DNA from: Gentiana macrophylla
Taxonomy: Eukaryota; Streptophyta; Magnoliopsida; Gentianales; Gentianaceae
Length of the DNA stretch: 64,000 nucleotides
Assembly (NCBI GenBank): GCA_026214975.1
Contig: CM047805.1
Coordinates: 190,597,620-190,661,619 of the forward strand
Direction: 5' to 3'
Positions within the stretch are counted from its first letter, which is position 1; each line of letters begins with the position of its first letter. The notes beneath the pieces are model-generated. The model ran no database searches, was not told where the DNA came from, and saw only the letters and a list, made by a program, of their open reading frames with translations. The position numbers and the translations under genes were made by a program. Of this stretch, positions 23,201 through 34,240 are shown piece after piece.

Positions 23201-26200
23201 TTTTACCATCCCGAGGAACAAAGGTGTTTGTTGCCAGGGTCGCCACTTTCGGAGAAAGAGTTTATTCTCGATAGGGTCGGTGGGAGTAAAATTGATCTTG
23301 AAGAAATTCGAGAACCACTTACGGATAATAGTCGGGCTGATGGAAGTAGAGGACTTGCCACACACTGGATGTGACACCACCTCTACCGTGGACACACTAG
23401 CACCTCGAAGATCCACCAGGAACGCCGTGAACTCCGAAAGGTACACTCAAGGTGTATCTCATGGAAGATGAGGACCCTAGAACTTATGAGGAAGTGCTAT
23501 TAAGGCATGACAAAGAGAAATGGCTAGAAGCCATGAATTGAAAATGGAATCCATGAAAGACAACCAAGTTTGGAACTTAGTTGATCCGCTGAAGGAATAG
23601 TTCCCATAGGGTGTAAATGGGTCTTTAAGAGAAAGACCGACATGGACGATAACGTGACCACCTACAAGGCTAGGTTGGTGGCAAAAGGTTATAAGCAAAG
23701 ACAAGGAGTTGACTATGATGAAACCTTCTCTTTGTTGCCATGTTAAAATCCATTAGAATTTTGCTTGCTATTGCAAAGATACCATGATTACGAAAATCGC
23801 GGATGGATGTGAAAACAAACTTTCCTTAACGGGAACTGTCTGAGGAAGTGTATATGACACGACTGAGGTTTCACAACCAATGACGCCAGGATGGTGTGTA
23901 AACCGCAAAGATCCATTTATGGATTAAAGCAAGCTTCTCGAGTTGGAATCTTCGCTTTGATGAGATAATCAAGCGCTTTGATTTCATCAAGAACGAAGAT
24001 GAGCCTCCTGTGTTTACAAGAAGGTTAGTGGGAGTGCCATTGTGTTCTTAGTGCTTTATGTGGATGACATATCGCTCATAGGGAATGATGTGCCTATGTT
24101 ACAATCAGTCAAAGCTTGGTTATCCAAGAACTTCTCAATGAAGGACTTGGGTGAGGCAACTATATTCTCAGGAATAAAGATCTATAGAGATAGATCTAAA
24201 AGGTTGCTTGGTCTGTCACAATCCACCTACATAGACAAGATCTTTGAAGAGATTCAACATGGAGCACCCAAGAAAGGATTGCCGCCCATGTCACATGGGG
24301 TCTACTGTCAAAAGGAATGAGTCCTAAAGCGAGAGGAGGAAAGGGCACAAATGAGTAAAGTCCCTTATGCTTCGGCAATCGGGTCCATCATGTATGCCAT
24401 GTTATGCACAAGACCAGGCGTCTCGTACCTCTTAGTATGACTAGTAGGTACCACCAATCCAGGTGATGGTCACTTGGATTGTCATCAAGAATATCCTTAA
24501 GTACTTGAGACGTCACTAGGGATATGTTCCTGGTTTTCGAACGATGATTTAGTATTACGAGGTTACACGGATGCCGCCTTCCAAACCGACAAGGGCGATT
24601 TTTTAAGTCGCAATCTGGATTTGTTTTCACGCTTAACGGCGGAGCGGTGAGTCGGGAAGAGTTCCAGCGAGGAGACTATCGCGGACTCTACAACGGAAGC
24701 CGAATACATAGCGACCTCGGAGGCGGCAAAAGAAGCGATTTGGATGAAGAAGTTCATTCATCGAACTTGGTGTGGTTCCTCCATTGAAGGTCCAAAGCCT
24801 GCATCTCGTGATAATAATGGAGCGATATCTCGATCAAAGGAACCAAGGTCTCATCGTAAGTCCAAACATGTGCTACGGCGCTATCACTTGATTAGAGAGA
24901 TAGATAGATAGAGATGTAAAGATAGAGAAAGTCCACACGGATGATAACATAGCGATCCGTTAACTAAGGCATTGTCTCAAGCTAAGCATGAGAAACATGT
25001 TCACTTGCACGGGCTTAGGCATATGGGTGATTGGCTTTAGGCCAAGTGGGAGATTGTTGGAAGGGTGTCCTAAACCCAATCGGGTCGGACCGGATCCGAC
25101 CGGGTCGGGTCATTTACAGTCTATTTAGTTCATGTAATAACTTTATTATGATTAATAAAAGCACTTATGTTATTATATATTGTTTGTCTTCATATTATTT
25201 GTTGTATATATATATAGTAACGTCCCTAGTATCGATCATGATATAGAAACCATGATAGTGATTATGGTTGATGAGATCTCTAATCACTATAACAAGGTTG
25301 GTACTTAAATGTCTCTAGTCTTACATATTATCAAATGGGACATTGATAGTATAATCAGACTAAGCGTATTGGATGTCTTCTACTTTTTAGAAAGTAGGGA
25401 TAGATCTCGTCTATCGAGTGTAGGGACACTTGGACCGTGCGTGGGCGTGTATTAGAGAATGCGTCGTTAGGACCACCCACTTACATTAAGTGTCACACTA
25501 TGTGGCGGTTGTGTAATTATCCTTTTGACCGGAGTCTTCATGGCATCACGGTGTGGATTGTCATGCTTTGACACTATTGAGATTTCTCCTAACCACGGGC
25601 GATCATGCGGTAGTGATTGGGTATGATATTGAAGCATCACGGAGTATACATGATTGGTCGTCCGGAATCGCGTATCCTATGATTGGGATTGAATATCCGA
25701 AATGGCCTTCTTATAAGGAATGTCTAGCTCTCGAGAATCTTTGCAAAGTGGGAGTAAATGTGTTATTCCGAGAGAGCATGATATCCAGATTATAAGATAC
25801 GATCGTCAATGTATTGACACTCGAGATACGATCGTATGGATATTATTATAGCGATAGGATTGTAAGTTACACGGTAATCGCTTCACATGAAAGGTAGTAG
25901 TCATTGCTTTTGACTCTTCCGATAATTGGGGTCACGGTGTGTTGCTAGACGCTATCCCGTGATCGTTAGGTATAAAGGGCATTTTGGTAAATTGCACTTT
26001 GTGTCTACGGCCAACATATTCGAAGCCTATCGGGTCACACACATATGAACATCGAGTCGGATTAAAATGCGGTTATAGTTGATAACCAAATAAGGAAAGT
26101 TTATCTACAGACTATAAAGGTTATAGTGGTAAATTAATATGGTGGTATTTATTTATTATGAATAAATAAAAATACAAGATATTAATTATATATAAATTAT

Positions 26201-27120
26201 ATTAATTAAAGAATATTCCGGAAGTCAATTTGTTGACTAATGGGCGCCACTTTTATGTGTATAAGATACACTTGGATTGTGCACTTTAATTAATAAATAT
26301 TGCCATAATATTAATATAGGATATTAATTGATTTTGGAAAAATAGATTTATGGTAATAAGATAATTATAATCAATATATGATATTGACAAAATATTATAA
26401 TTAAAGAGATAAATCAATCTAATTGATTTTCCTTATTTTATTGGAAAAAGGTTTTCTTCTCCACACTACATATATGGCGCCACTTGCTCTATAAAAAAGG
26501 AAGTGGGTGTCAAGCTCTTTTGTACAACACAATTGCAAGAGCTCATAGTTCTTGTGTAAAATAGAGAGCTCTCCATAGTGAGTTTGTGAGGAAGAAAAGG
26601 TCCGATCTAGCGGCCGGAGTTTTCCGATAGCAATCCAAGGAGGATTCCGGCGAGGGGTTCGTGTGGATTAGCGATAGAGGCCGGACGCGTGGACGGCTTG
26701 CGCATTGAACTACTCTCCGTTGGCGGTCAAAGCGACGATCTTGTAGATCATCTAAGGTATAACCGTCAAACTACTTAACATGTTTATTGCATTAAACGAA
26801 GAACGATCTAGAAAAAGGAAATCAAAATTTTAAATTCCGCTGCGTTAAACTAGTGATTTCCTAACATATTGACCACAATTTTTTTCTAAGCTATAATCAT
26901 ATGCCAGCATTGACATCGACAAAGAATTAGGTACAAGGAGATGCTTACCTCTTTACACTTAACAAATTAATCCGCAAAGAGAAGGCACATGAAAAAGAAA
27001 TTGAAACAAGCACACAAATTAACAGAAAATCACGATAAGTAAATAAATAAAAATGCTAACTTTAGAATCCGTTTCCATAGAAGCGGCACCGCCCTCGGGA
27101 ACTTTTGAGTCAATCTCCAT
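14228..27120 (-). CDS. GPN1: GPN-loop GTPase GPN1/QQT2, copy B (six exons, Copia in intron 1)
   Basis: The minus-strand exons are 27120-27061 ([20 protein letters not shown]), 17175-17068 ([14 protein letters not shown], donor GTGATG), 16977-16750 ([22 protein letters not shown]), about 16230-15951 (QLDYVLVDT, then [20 protein letters not shown]), 14804-14597 ([19 protein letters not shown]) and 14514-14228 (DLEKRR to the acidic tail ending DGFSF, stop at 14230-14228). Together they give about 390 residues, the normal GPN1 length. The family binds GTP through the P-loop and a Gly-Pro-Asn loop and serves nuclear import of RNA polymerase II; Arabidopsis QQT2 is needed for early embryo division. 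A 9.5-kb Copia element sits in intron 1. Frame breaks occur after IDIRD, at the DTPGQ motif, at ITEAF and after EAS, all at CAG/CTG contexts, so coding capacity is uncertain. Confidence 0.75.
15555..15604. repeat. (GGGA)n tract in GPN1 intron 4, copy B
   Basis: GGAGGGAGGGAGGGAGGGAG followed by GGGAGGGGAGGCGGGG forms a polypurine run with at least four G-triplets. The homologous tracts at 37560-37600, 42938-42962 and 56030-56053 differ in length. The plus strand is G-quadruplex capable. Confidence 0.8.
17383..19190 (+). repeat. Copia 5' LTR
   Basis: It starts TGTTGGAAAGG and ends TTTCCTAACA. It is almost identical to the 3' LTR except for scattered single-base indels and a few substitutions, for example CTGACCAACA against ACGGCCAACA near 18333/26008. 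A TATAAAA box near 18820 (CTATAAAAGGAAGTG) is the likely promoter. Confidence 0.95.
19191..19202 (+). other. Copia primer-binding site
   Basis: GTGGTATCAGAG directly follows the 5' LTR. TGGTATCAGAG is the classic match to the 3' end of initiator methionine tRNA in plant copia elements. Confidence 0.9.
19203..21160 (+). other. Long Copia leader with a hairpin array
   Basis: Nearly 2 kb separate the primer site from the gag start. The stretch 19531-19900 holds about three 130-bp repeats (starts near 19531, 19664, 19793). Each contains self-complementary blocks of the type TTCCAAATATTTGATTTGGA and CTTCCAAAATTTTGATTTTG. A GGC/CGG microsatellite lies at 19345-19370. The short frame 20214-20582 has no recognised similarity. 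Confidence 0.75.
21161..21930 (+). pseudogene. Copia gag
   Basis: It starts [17 protein letters not shown], is frameshifted at about 21215, and continues [20 protein letters not shown], typical of the copia gag N-terminus. Near the end, [14 protein letters not shown] is a nucleocapsid zinc knuckle in which the second cysteine is tyrosine, so the CCHC finger is defective as read. At least two further frameshifts lie between 21300 and 21700. Gag packages the element RNA into virus-like particles; this reading cannot make an intact product. Confidence 0.85.
21931..23200 (+). pseudogene. Copia protease and integrase region
   Basis: After gag, HRVLD followed by GCGSHIC near 22010-22050 is the protease active-site region with one base missing at a [21 protein letters not shown] (22418-22475) is the GAG-pre-integrase zinc-binding part. 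The integrase core follows: HTDVCGPM near 22605, DDHSRYG near 22675, [15 protein letters not shown] (22785-22830), and [20 protein letters not shown] (22890-22950). [20 protein letters not shown] (23045-23105) is the usual copia integrase end. Several frameshifts separate these blocks. Confidence 0.85.
23201..25040 (+). pseudogene. Copia reverse transcriptase and RNase H region
   Basis: The reverse transcriptase is recognisable from [12 protein letters not shown] and ARLVAKGY (23615-23690) and from [16 protein letters not shown] (24042-24090), which carries the catalytic [23 protein letters not shown] follows. RNase H is marked by [14 protein letters not shown] (24380-24425), [18 protein letters not shown] (24690-24745) and [11 protein letters not shown] (24860-24895), ending near [12 protein letters not shown] before the polypurine tract AAGTGGGAGAT. 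Multiple frameshifts make the region non-functional as read. Confidence 0.9.
25055..26866 (+). repeat. Copia 3' LTR
   Basis: It is TGTTGGAAGG to CTAACA, followed by the TATTG target duplication. It differs from the 5' LTR mainly by small indels, indicating a young insertion or sequencing noise superimposed on identity. Confidence 0.95.
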
Positions 27121-27424
27121 TCTAATAAAACAAAACAATAACAAAAAAATGTTAGGTCATTCAACCTGGACTAGAAAACACATCAATCAAGGAAGCGAGT
27201 ACTTATCCATGCAATCAATATACTATCAAAAAGTGGAACCTTTTCACACCACCAAAGAACAAAAACAACATCTCACACCATCCGTAACCCAAAAAAATTA
27301 TATTAAATACTGGCGACATTAGTTTTCGGGAGCGTGAAGTTGAATTTTTACCAGCTTTAACTAACCGTAAGAAAAAATCGTTTGGGATAGTAAGGAAGTC
27401 TTGAAAGGAAGAGAAATTTACCAA

Positions 27425-27500
27425 AGAAGAAAGTACGAGAATCGCAGGATACTCGGAGGGAGAGAGGGGGGAGGAGGGAGGGAGGAGGGAGGCCCAGGGG
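27425..27500 (-). repeat. GPN1 5' UTR exon and polypurine tract, copy B
   Basis: The minus-strand exon ending CTTCTTTG before GTAAATTTC is preceded by a GGAGGGA tract (27466-27494), much shorter than in copy A. It marks the probable transcription start region of copy B. Confidence 0.6.
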
Positions 27501-27617
27501 TATATGATTTTCTACGAAAAGAGTATTTTTAGCTTAAATAGGGTACATTTATTCGCCAATGCAGCCCCTCCTGGATATTTGAGGTCAAGAAATAATTCCA
27601 TTGTGGGTTAAGTGTGT

Positions 27618-27877
27618 GCCGTTAACGAGCTGAGCCGAGCCGAGCCGAGCCGAGTAGCTGATGTTTAAGCTCGAAATTTTTTCATTGATGATTTTATTAT
27701 TGTTATTGTCGAGCTACAACAATTGAGCTTCGTTTGTGATCGGGTAGGCTCGGCTCGGCTCGTTAACACAAACGAGCATAAAAGCCTGTTTGAGCTCGGC
27801 TCGATAAGTAATAAAAATGCTCGAGCTCGAGATCAAGGTCGCGAACAGGCTCGAACTCGAGCTCGGCTGATCCAATA
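27618..27877. mobile_element. GAGCCGAGC-rich inverted-repeat element, copy B
   Basis: It runs from GCCGTTAACGAGC to CTCGGCTGATCCAATAG, upstream of GPN1 copy B. It is uninterrupted, unlike the copy in unit A. Inner parts carry GAGCTCGAG-type palindromes. Confidence 0.6.
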
Positions 27878-27989
27878 GTATTTTTTTAAAGGGGAATAAT
27901 TTGTTTATATGCAATGTCCATTATTCAACCCAAAATACTCGTTTAATCAAACATCCACAACATATTTGTTATTTTGTTAAATTATTTAC

Positions 27990-29480
27990 CACCATACACT
28001 TTGTGTTTACCTGGCAAACATTCAGGTAGGTTACTAATTTGGTGCATAACCTCCTCCGTGGTTTTCTCAAGTGGACGGCTTAATGTTTCGATTTCTCCAT
28101 TAAATCCCTTATTCCTTCGCATTGGGTGGTCCTCCTGAAGCCATCTACGATGTCCAACATATCCAATCTTACTATCTAGCCGTACCGAAGGTGTGTCATC
28201 ATTGCAAGTTAAACATGCTTTATATCCTTGACCGCTCCATCCTGAGAAATAACTACGGGCGGGAAAGTCGTTCACGGTAAACATAACAACAACACGCATC
28301 CTAAAGGTGGTATTTGTAGAAGCATCACGTACAACTACCCCTTTTGACCACAGTTCTTCCAATTCATCAATCAATGGCCTCAAATAAACGTCCAAGTCCT
28401 TTCCAGGAGAATCTGGTCCTAGGATAAGTAAGCACATATGCTTATACAGTTCGTTGTTGTCAACCCATGGTGCCGGATTCAACACTTGTGTTAGGACAGG
28501 CCACATGCTGTATGTTTGACTAGAAGTACCAAACGGACAAAAATCATCTCAGAGCAAGGCCGAGACGTACATTTCTAGGTTCTGCGCCGCAAAGTCGGAT
28601 GTTGCTCGTCGAATTATTTCCATTCCTTACCATCCACCGGATGTCTCACGACATCCTCATCGATGAGAACGTCCCGTCTTGTGCCATGTCATTGACTGAG
28701 TTGTGTGACGGGAAGCAAACAAACGTCTTAGACAATTCTTTAATGGAAAATAGCGAAGCACTTTGTGAGGTGCCTTCATCCCTTTGGACTCCTTATAACG
28801 GGCCGTCTTTCATACTGGACATGACTGTAAGTTAGCATTTTCCTTATAGTAAATGCAACAATCGTACAAGCATGCATCGATTTTTTCATACCCCAGGCCC
28901 AATTTGTTATTAAGAGAATTTGCCTTGTAGAATGAATCAGGTAAATTTGACCCTTTAGGAAGAACTTCTTTCAATTTCTTTAAAAGAACATCAAAACTCT
29001 CATTTGGCCACTTATACAACACTTTGATGTGCATTAAGTCCGCTAAAAACTTCAAGAGCGATGAGTTTTCACATCCCGGATAAACTTGTTCATGCAATGC
29101 GGAGATGAGTTCTTCATACTTGTCATCATCCTCTGGTTGTAAGATTTCTTCTTCCGGTCTCCACCCATAAAATCATTAATAATCGGGTCCCATTTCGTCT
29201 CCAGATTCAACAACAATTTCAGGTCTTCGTGCGCTTACGGGATGATTGCTCGCTTTCACCATGCAAAAACCATGTATCATACCCACGTGACCACCCCCAA
29301 GAATAACAGTGATCATACATTTCATCTAAAGTTTGCAAAGTGGTATTTAAAACACTTTGCGCATGGACAACGAACCGTACCTTCACTGGTTAGGAATTAT
29401 CGTGCATATTCTTTGAAGGCTGTCAACCCTTTTGCAAACTCAGGTTTTACTCTATCGATATATAGCCATGACTTGTCCAT
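27990..29480 (-). pseudogene. CACTA Tnp2-type transposase exon, unit 2
   Basis: It is 1491 bp from ATG (29480) to the GTAAAT donor. The segment 28506-27990 reads through without a stop: WPVLTQVLNPAPWVDNNEL, LILGPDSPGKDLDVYLRPLI, ARSYFSGWSGQGYKACLTCN, GYVGHRRWLQEDHPMRRNKG and LPECLPGKHKVYGG. These match Transposase_21. Upstream, GCENSSLLKFLADLMHIKVL is intact. Frameshifts remain near 28530-28680 and 29150-29430. Only the N-terminal half of a normal Tnp2 is present. Confidence 0.85.
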
Positions 29481-30899
29481 CTAAAAAATTGCATCATGCA
29501 CAAGGTTTATCAACGCACTATAAAACACAAGGTCAAAAGTTCAACGCTCATAATAATTAATCGATGGTCTTTGATCACAAAGACCACCCAGTACCATTTT
29601 TCCATTTGGGTAGGAACAACACCCTTTGAGGACCTTTTGTATGTTATGCTTATAAATAAGCCCATACTTGTAAACCATTTCAATCCCAAATCAAATAAAT
29701 AACTTTGACTTGTCCGATTTCTACACTAAAATCATCAACACATTAACCTTAATTTTCAACACGGGTCAAAAGTTCGACGCTCATAATAACTAATCGATGG
29801 TCTTTGATCACAAAGACCACCCAAGACATTTTTCCATTTGGGTAGGAACAAAGACCATTTGAGGACCTTTTGTATGTTATGCTTATCAATAAGCACATAC
29901 TTGTAAACCATTTCAATCCAAAATCAACAAACTATAACCCAAACTCCGGTTTCTAGCCTAAAATAACAATTCCTTTTAATCCAAAATCAACAAACTATAA
30001 CCCAAACTCCAGTTTCTAGCCTAAAATAACAATCAATTTCAATCCAAAATCAACGAACAATAACCCAAACTCCGGTTTCTAGCCTAAATCATCAAACAAA
30101 GAAACACAACAATCGAGCATTAAACAAAGAAAACACAACATCAACATCTTTAAACAAATTTTAAATTGAACTACTTTCAACAACAAAACACAACAATCGA
30201 GCGAACAACAATCGATCCGAACAAGCTTTAAACAAAGAAAATACAGAGGCTCATTACCACTTTCATTGAACTAATTTGACAAAAATTAAACTAAAAGCAA
30301 CTAATTTGACAACGAACAAATGCTTACCGGAGATGTGGCGGAGGAAGGAGGTGCGCCGGTTGTTGGGGCTGTTTAAGCGGTGGGGAGGAGCTAGCAGCGG
30401 CGGTTTGGTTGAAGGAGGTGGGAGGAGCTAGCACCGGCGGACGAGGAGAGGAGCTAGCAGCAGCGGTGGACTGAGGAGAGGAGGAGAGGAGGACGCGGGA
30501 GGAGAAGGAAATGAAATGAAGAAGAAAGGAGAAGAGAGGGCTCTGTCCGTTTTCATTTAGGTTATGATTATTTGGGACGACATTTATTTTTTGGGACGAC
30601 ATTTTGTCGTCCCTAAAGAGTTTTGTAATTATTTAAATCAATTTCATGAAATTTTGGGTGGGAAAAAATAAAAAAGGGACGACTTTTATATCTTTAGGGA
30701 CGACAAAGTCGTCCCTTTAAATCAAAAAAAATTTGGCGCTACACCTTTCCCCCAAATTGTATAATTATTACTTTTATAATTTTTATGAATCGAACATTAT
30801 AACGAGACTCGGGTTTTAAGACTAATTAAGGAGCCTCGGGTTATAAAAAAAATTGATTTTTCGTTCATAATATATTTATAACAATAGAATTTTATTTTT

Positions 30900-31260
30900 C
30901 GTTCATAATATATATAGTACTATCACAATGATCGATAACGATAACGATCTAACTCATTCGCTCGATAACGAACCATTAGATTCAAATCGACCCCTAAATT
31001 CAAATCGATTGTTCATTAACGAACCCCAACTCTTAACTCATTCACTCGATAACGATCGATCGAGCCATAGTAGATACTACTATCACAATGATCGATAACG
31101 ATGTAACTCATTCGCTCGATAACAAACCATTAGATTCAAATCGATTACTCGATAACGAAACCCAAAATTCAAAATGATCGTTCAATAACGAACCGCGACT
31201 CTTAACTCATTCGCCTGATAACGATCGATCAAACCATAGTCGATACTATTATCACAATGA
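30900..31260. repeat. Tandem repeat of about 165 bp in the CACTA leader, unit 2
   Basis: Two copies begin ACTATCACAATGATCGATAACG (about 30918 and 31079) and share CTCATTCGCTCGATAAC, CATTAGATTCAAATCGA and CTCTTAACTCATTC. A start of a third lies at about 31250. The homologous array is at 51010-51370; unit 1 has lost it. Confidence 0.75.
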
Positions 31261-31869
31261 TCGATGCTCGTTACTTAGGCAATTGTTGATTTCAAACTCG
31301 AGATTGATTGATCAGTATTTAATTCAAGCCTGATGCTCGTTACTTAGTGAAATGTTGATTTCAAACACGATATTGATTGATCATTATTGAATTCAAGCCC
31401 TAGTACTACACATATTGATTTCAAACACGATATTGATTGATCATTATTGAAATCAAAAGAAAAAAAGATTTAAAAGAAAATATGTTGACCACCTAGAGCT
31501 ACCTATAGCTAGCGAAAGACACCTAGTATAAGACTACATGAGATGACAACTCCAAATTTATTTGCTTTGGAAGTTGAAATTGAAATGATAATTACTAGTA
31601 CTACATAGGAGCATTTCTACTTGAGTTGTTTCCATTCATTTTAATCAAATTTTTGGTTTATTATCTTCTTTCTTTCATACATTTCTAGATATTTCGATTG
31701 CCTTGTATGTAAATGAGTCGATATCTACATTCTTCAAATATTTAATGTGGATACAATAGTATTAAGAGCTCTGTCTTGTATATAACAAAGATTATCATTA
31801 GTTATTTGATGTCAGCCACACTAATTCCATTTATGCTCGTTACTTAGATATAGGTAGCTCTAAGTGGTC

Positions 31870-32490
31870 TACTTATTAATCAATCTCGAGGTTGATTTCA
31901 ACATCGAGATTGATTAACGATTAGTGATTTTCAAATCTGTGGCTCGTTACTTATAAGTCAAATGTTGATTTCAAACTCGAGATTGATTAACGAGTAGTGA
32001 TTTTCAAACCCGATGCTCGTTACTTTTAATTCAAATGTTGAATTCAACCTCGAGATTGATTAATAAGTAGACCAATAAAACTCAATTCTCGTTACTTATA
32101 AGTCAAATGTTGATTTCAAACTCGATATTGATTAATAAGTAGTAAATTAATACTCAATCCCGTTACTTATAAGTCAAATGTTGATTTCAAACTCGAGATT
32201 CATTAACGAGTAGTGATTTTCAAACCCGATGCTCATTACTTTTAAGTCAAATGTTGAATTCAACATCGAGATTGATTAATAAGTAGTAAATTAAAACTCA
32301 ATCCCGTTACTTATAAGTCAAATGTTGATTTCAAACTCGAGATTCATTAACGAGTAGTGATTTTCAAACCCGATGCTCGTTACTTTTAAGTCAAATGTTG
32401 AATTCAACATCGAGATTGATTAATATGTAGTAAATTAAAACTCAATCCCGTTACTTATAAGTCAAATGTTGATTTCAAACTCGATATTGA
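31870..32490. repeat. 72-bp minisatellite of the CACTA element, unit 2
   Basis: This array has the same alternating 72-bp units as unit 1 (CTCGTTACTTATAAGTCAAA and CTCGTTACTTTTAAGTCAAA types), with nearly the same copy number. Confidence 0.85.
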
Positions 32491-33090
32491 TTAAGGAGTA
32501 GTGAATTTAAAATATTAAATATATTTTTAGATACAAAAATATAATTATTGAATATTAAATAAAATTTTAGGTTAAAAATTTGAATTTTAAATATTAAATA
32601 TAATTTTTAATAAAACAAAATCATTTTTAATAAAAAAATCGGGTTTTTAATAAAATTTCATTTTAGGGCGACATTTGTCGTCCCTAAAGGGTTTCCGGTA
32701 AAATTTATTTTTAATAAAATTTCATTTTAGGACGACATTTGTCGTCCCTAAAGGGTTTCCAGGTAAAATTTGCCACTCTGAATCCACGTGGAAGGCGGGA
32801 AATTTAATGGTTATTAGGGACGACACTGTCGTCCCTACAAACAAAGAATCGTCCCGAAGATTTAAATTTCTCATATTTAATTAATCGAACGTTGACCGAT
32901 CTTTAGGGACGACATGTCGTCCCTAATAAGCTTTATTTTGAGACGACAAAAGTCGTCCCTAAAGATACGGTCTCTAAAAACCTAATTTGTTGTAGTGATA
33001 GTCGATTAGCCCACCGACCACCAAATCATGGTTCCGCTCTCGTGTCCCTAGATAAGAAAACGATTTTTTTAAACTAGATTACCGTTCTGC

Positions 33091-33289
33091 ATGGATCTAT
33101 TCTATGATGCACACTTGCACAAAGTGGTATTTTGAGGAGTTGGGAGTATACTTTCATGACAAAAGGTATTACATTTCTTCACAACGCCTACAAGAAGGCT
33201 TTGTAAATACGATGAAACAAACGGTAATGATAGAGTTCTTTCCTCAAGTTCACACTAATTTTACACCTAAGCTAAAATTGTGGTTGTAA
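33091..33289 (+). pseudogene. Unidentified 66-codon reading frame, unit 2
   Basis: It has the same peptide as unit 1 (YFEELGVYFHDKRYYISSQR, QEGFVNTMKQTVMIEFFPQV). A two-base difference at the HKVW site (CACAAAGTGGTAT) shifts the frame between the MDLFYDAHLH part and the rest. Nothing beyond the stop resembles a gene. Confidence 0.4.
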
Positions 33290-34240
33290 TTGTTTTAAGT
33301 TTTTTAAATATTTTACAAATAAAAAATATGTGATGGGATGATGATGATGTAAAAACCTAATACACCCCGAAACATGTGCTTGATTTCTTTAAAGGTCAAA
33401 AGGAAGTTTACAGTTATTTACAATTACAAGTCTAAAGGCTAAAGCCCAAGACACACAACAAAAAAAAAAGGAAGGAATTTACAAGTCAAATTTTTCACCA
33501 AGATTAAGAGATTGAATGTCATAAAGTTTATAAAAAAATGTCTAAAATATCTTTTGAAATAGTTAAAGATTAATGATAAGTAGCTAGATTGTTAATAAAG
33601 TAGACAGAAAAAAAATGTTAACTTACACTCCATCCGTCCCAAAGTATAAATTATCCACTCAACCTACAGTTTTAAAACAGATTAAGAAAATAATTAAATA
33701 TCATTAATGTATAACTAAAATGCATAATTTACTTTTGATTATCATAAATAAAACAAGTGTAAAGTAAGTAAAAATGGTTGAATACATATAAATTAAAGGT
33801 AAGATTAGGAAAATAATGTATGTAAATGTTTATAAATGCTTTCTTGGTAGGAAAATGATATAACAATTACACATATTGTGTAGTACATATATCGGTACCT
33901 AAAGTATAGTCATTGATTAAAGTGTACTCATCAAAATGAATATAGTGATCGCTCACTACATGTTGAGGACGAAGGCGCTGACGGTCAAGTTCGATAAAGA
34001 CTTTTACACAGATGCTTACATCATTTAAATGGTCAATGACAGCACTTAAGGAGATATTCCATTATTGCATGTGATGAAGAAATTGTTAGCACCATGAGAA
34101 AATACTTATGTGGTGAGGGAATTTTGAGGTGAAATGACGGATAAAACGATCAGAACCACACTTTAAATATAAAATGAAATTGTATGGTTGTGGTGTCTCC
34201 ACACATGTGGAGACACCACACAAGTATTTCCCAACACTAT

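Larger units (their letters stand above)
17383..26866 (+). mobile_element. Full-length Ty1/copia retrotransposon in GPN1 copy B intron 1
   Basis: The LTRs are 17383-19190 (1808 bp) and 25055-26866 (1812 bp), both TGTTGGAA to CTAACA. The target duplication TATTG is at 17378-17382 and 26867-26871, and the uninterrupted site is visible at 3673, 46972 and 57830. A primer site TGGTATCAGAG (19192) matches initiator tRNA-Met and a polypurine tract precedes the right LTR. Domain order gag, protease, integrase, reverse transcriptase, RNase H is copia-type. The coding region is broken into many frames, partly at CHG sites. Confidence 0.95.
27878..32997 (-). mobile_element. CACTA element, 5' part, unit 2
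   Basis: It has the same organisation and truncation as unit 1: CACTA terminus at 32997, GACGAC palindromes, minisatellite, leader repeats and transposase exon. It retains the 30570-31400 block missing from unit 1, which contains TATCACAATGATCGATAACG repeats and a further GACGAC palindrome pair at 30580-30720. Confidence 0.85.
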
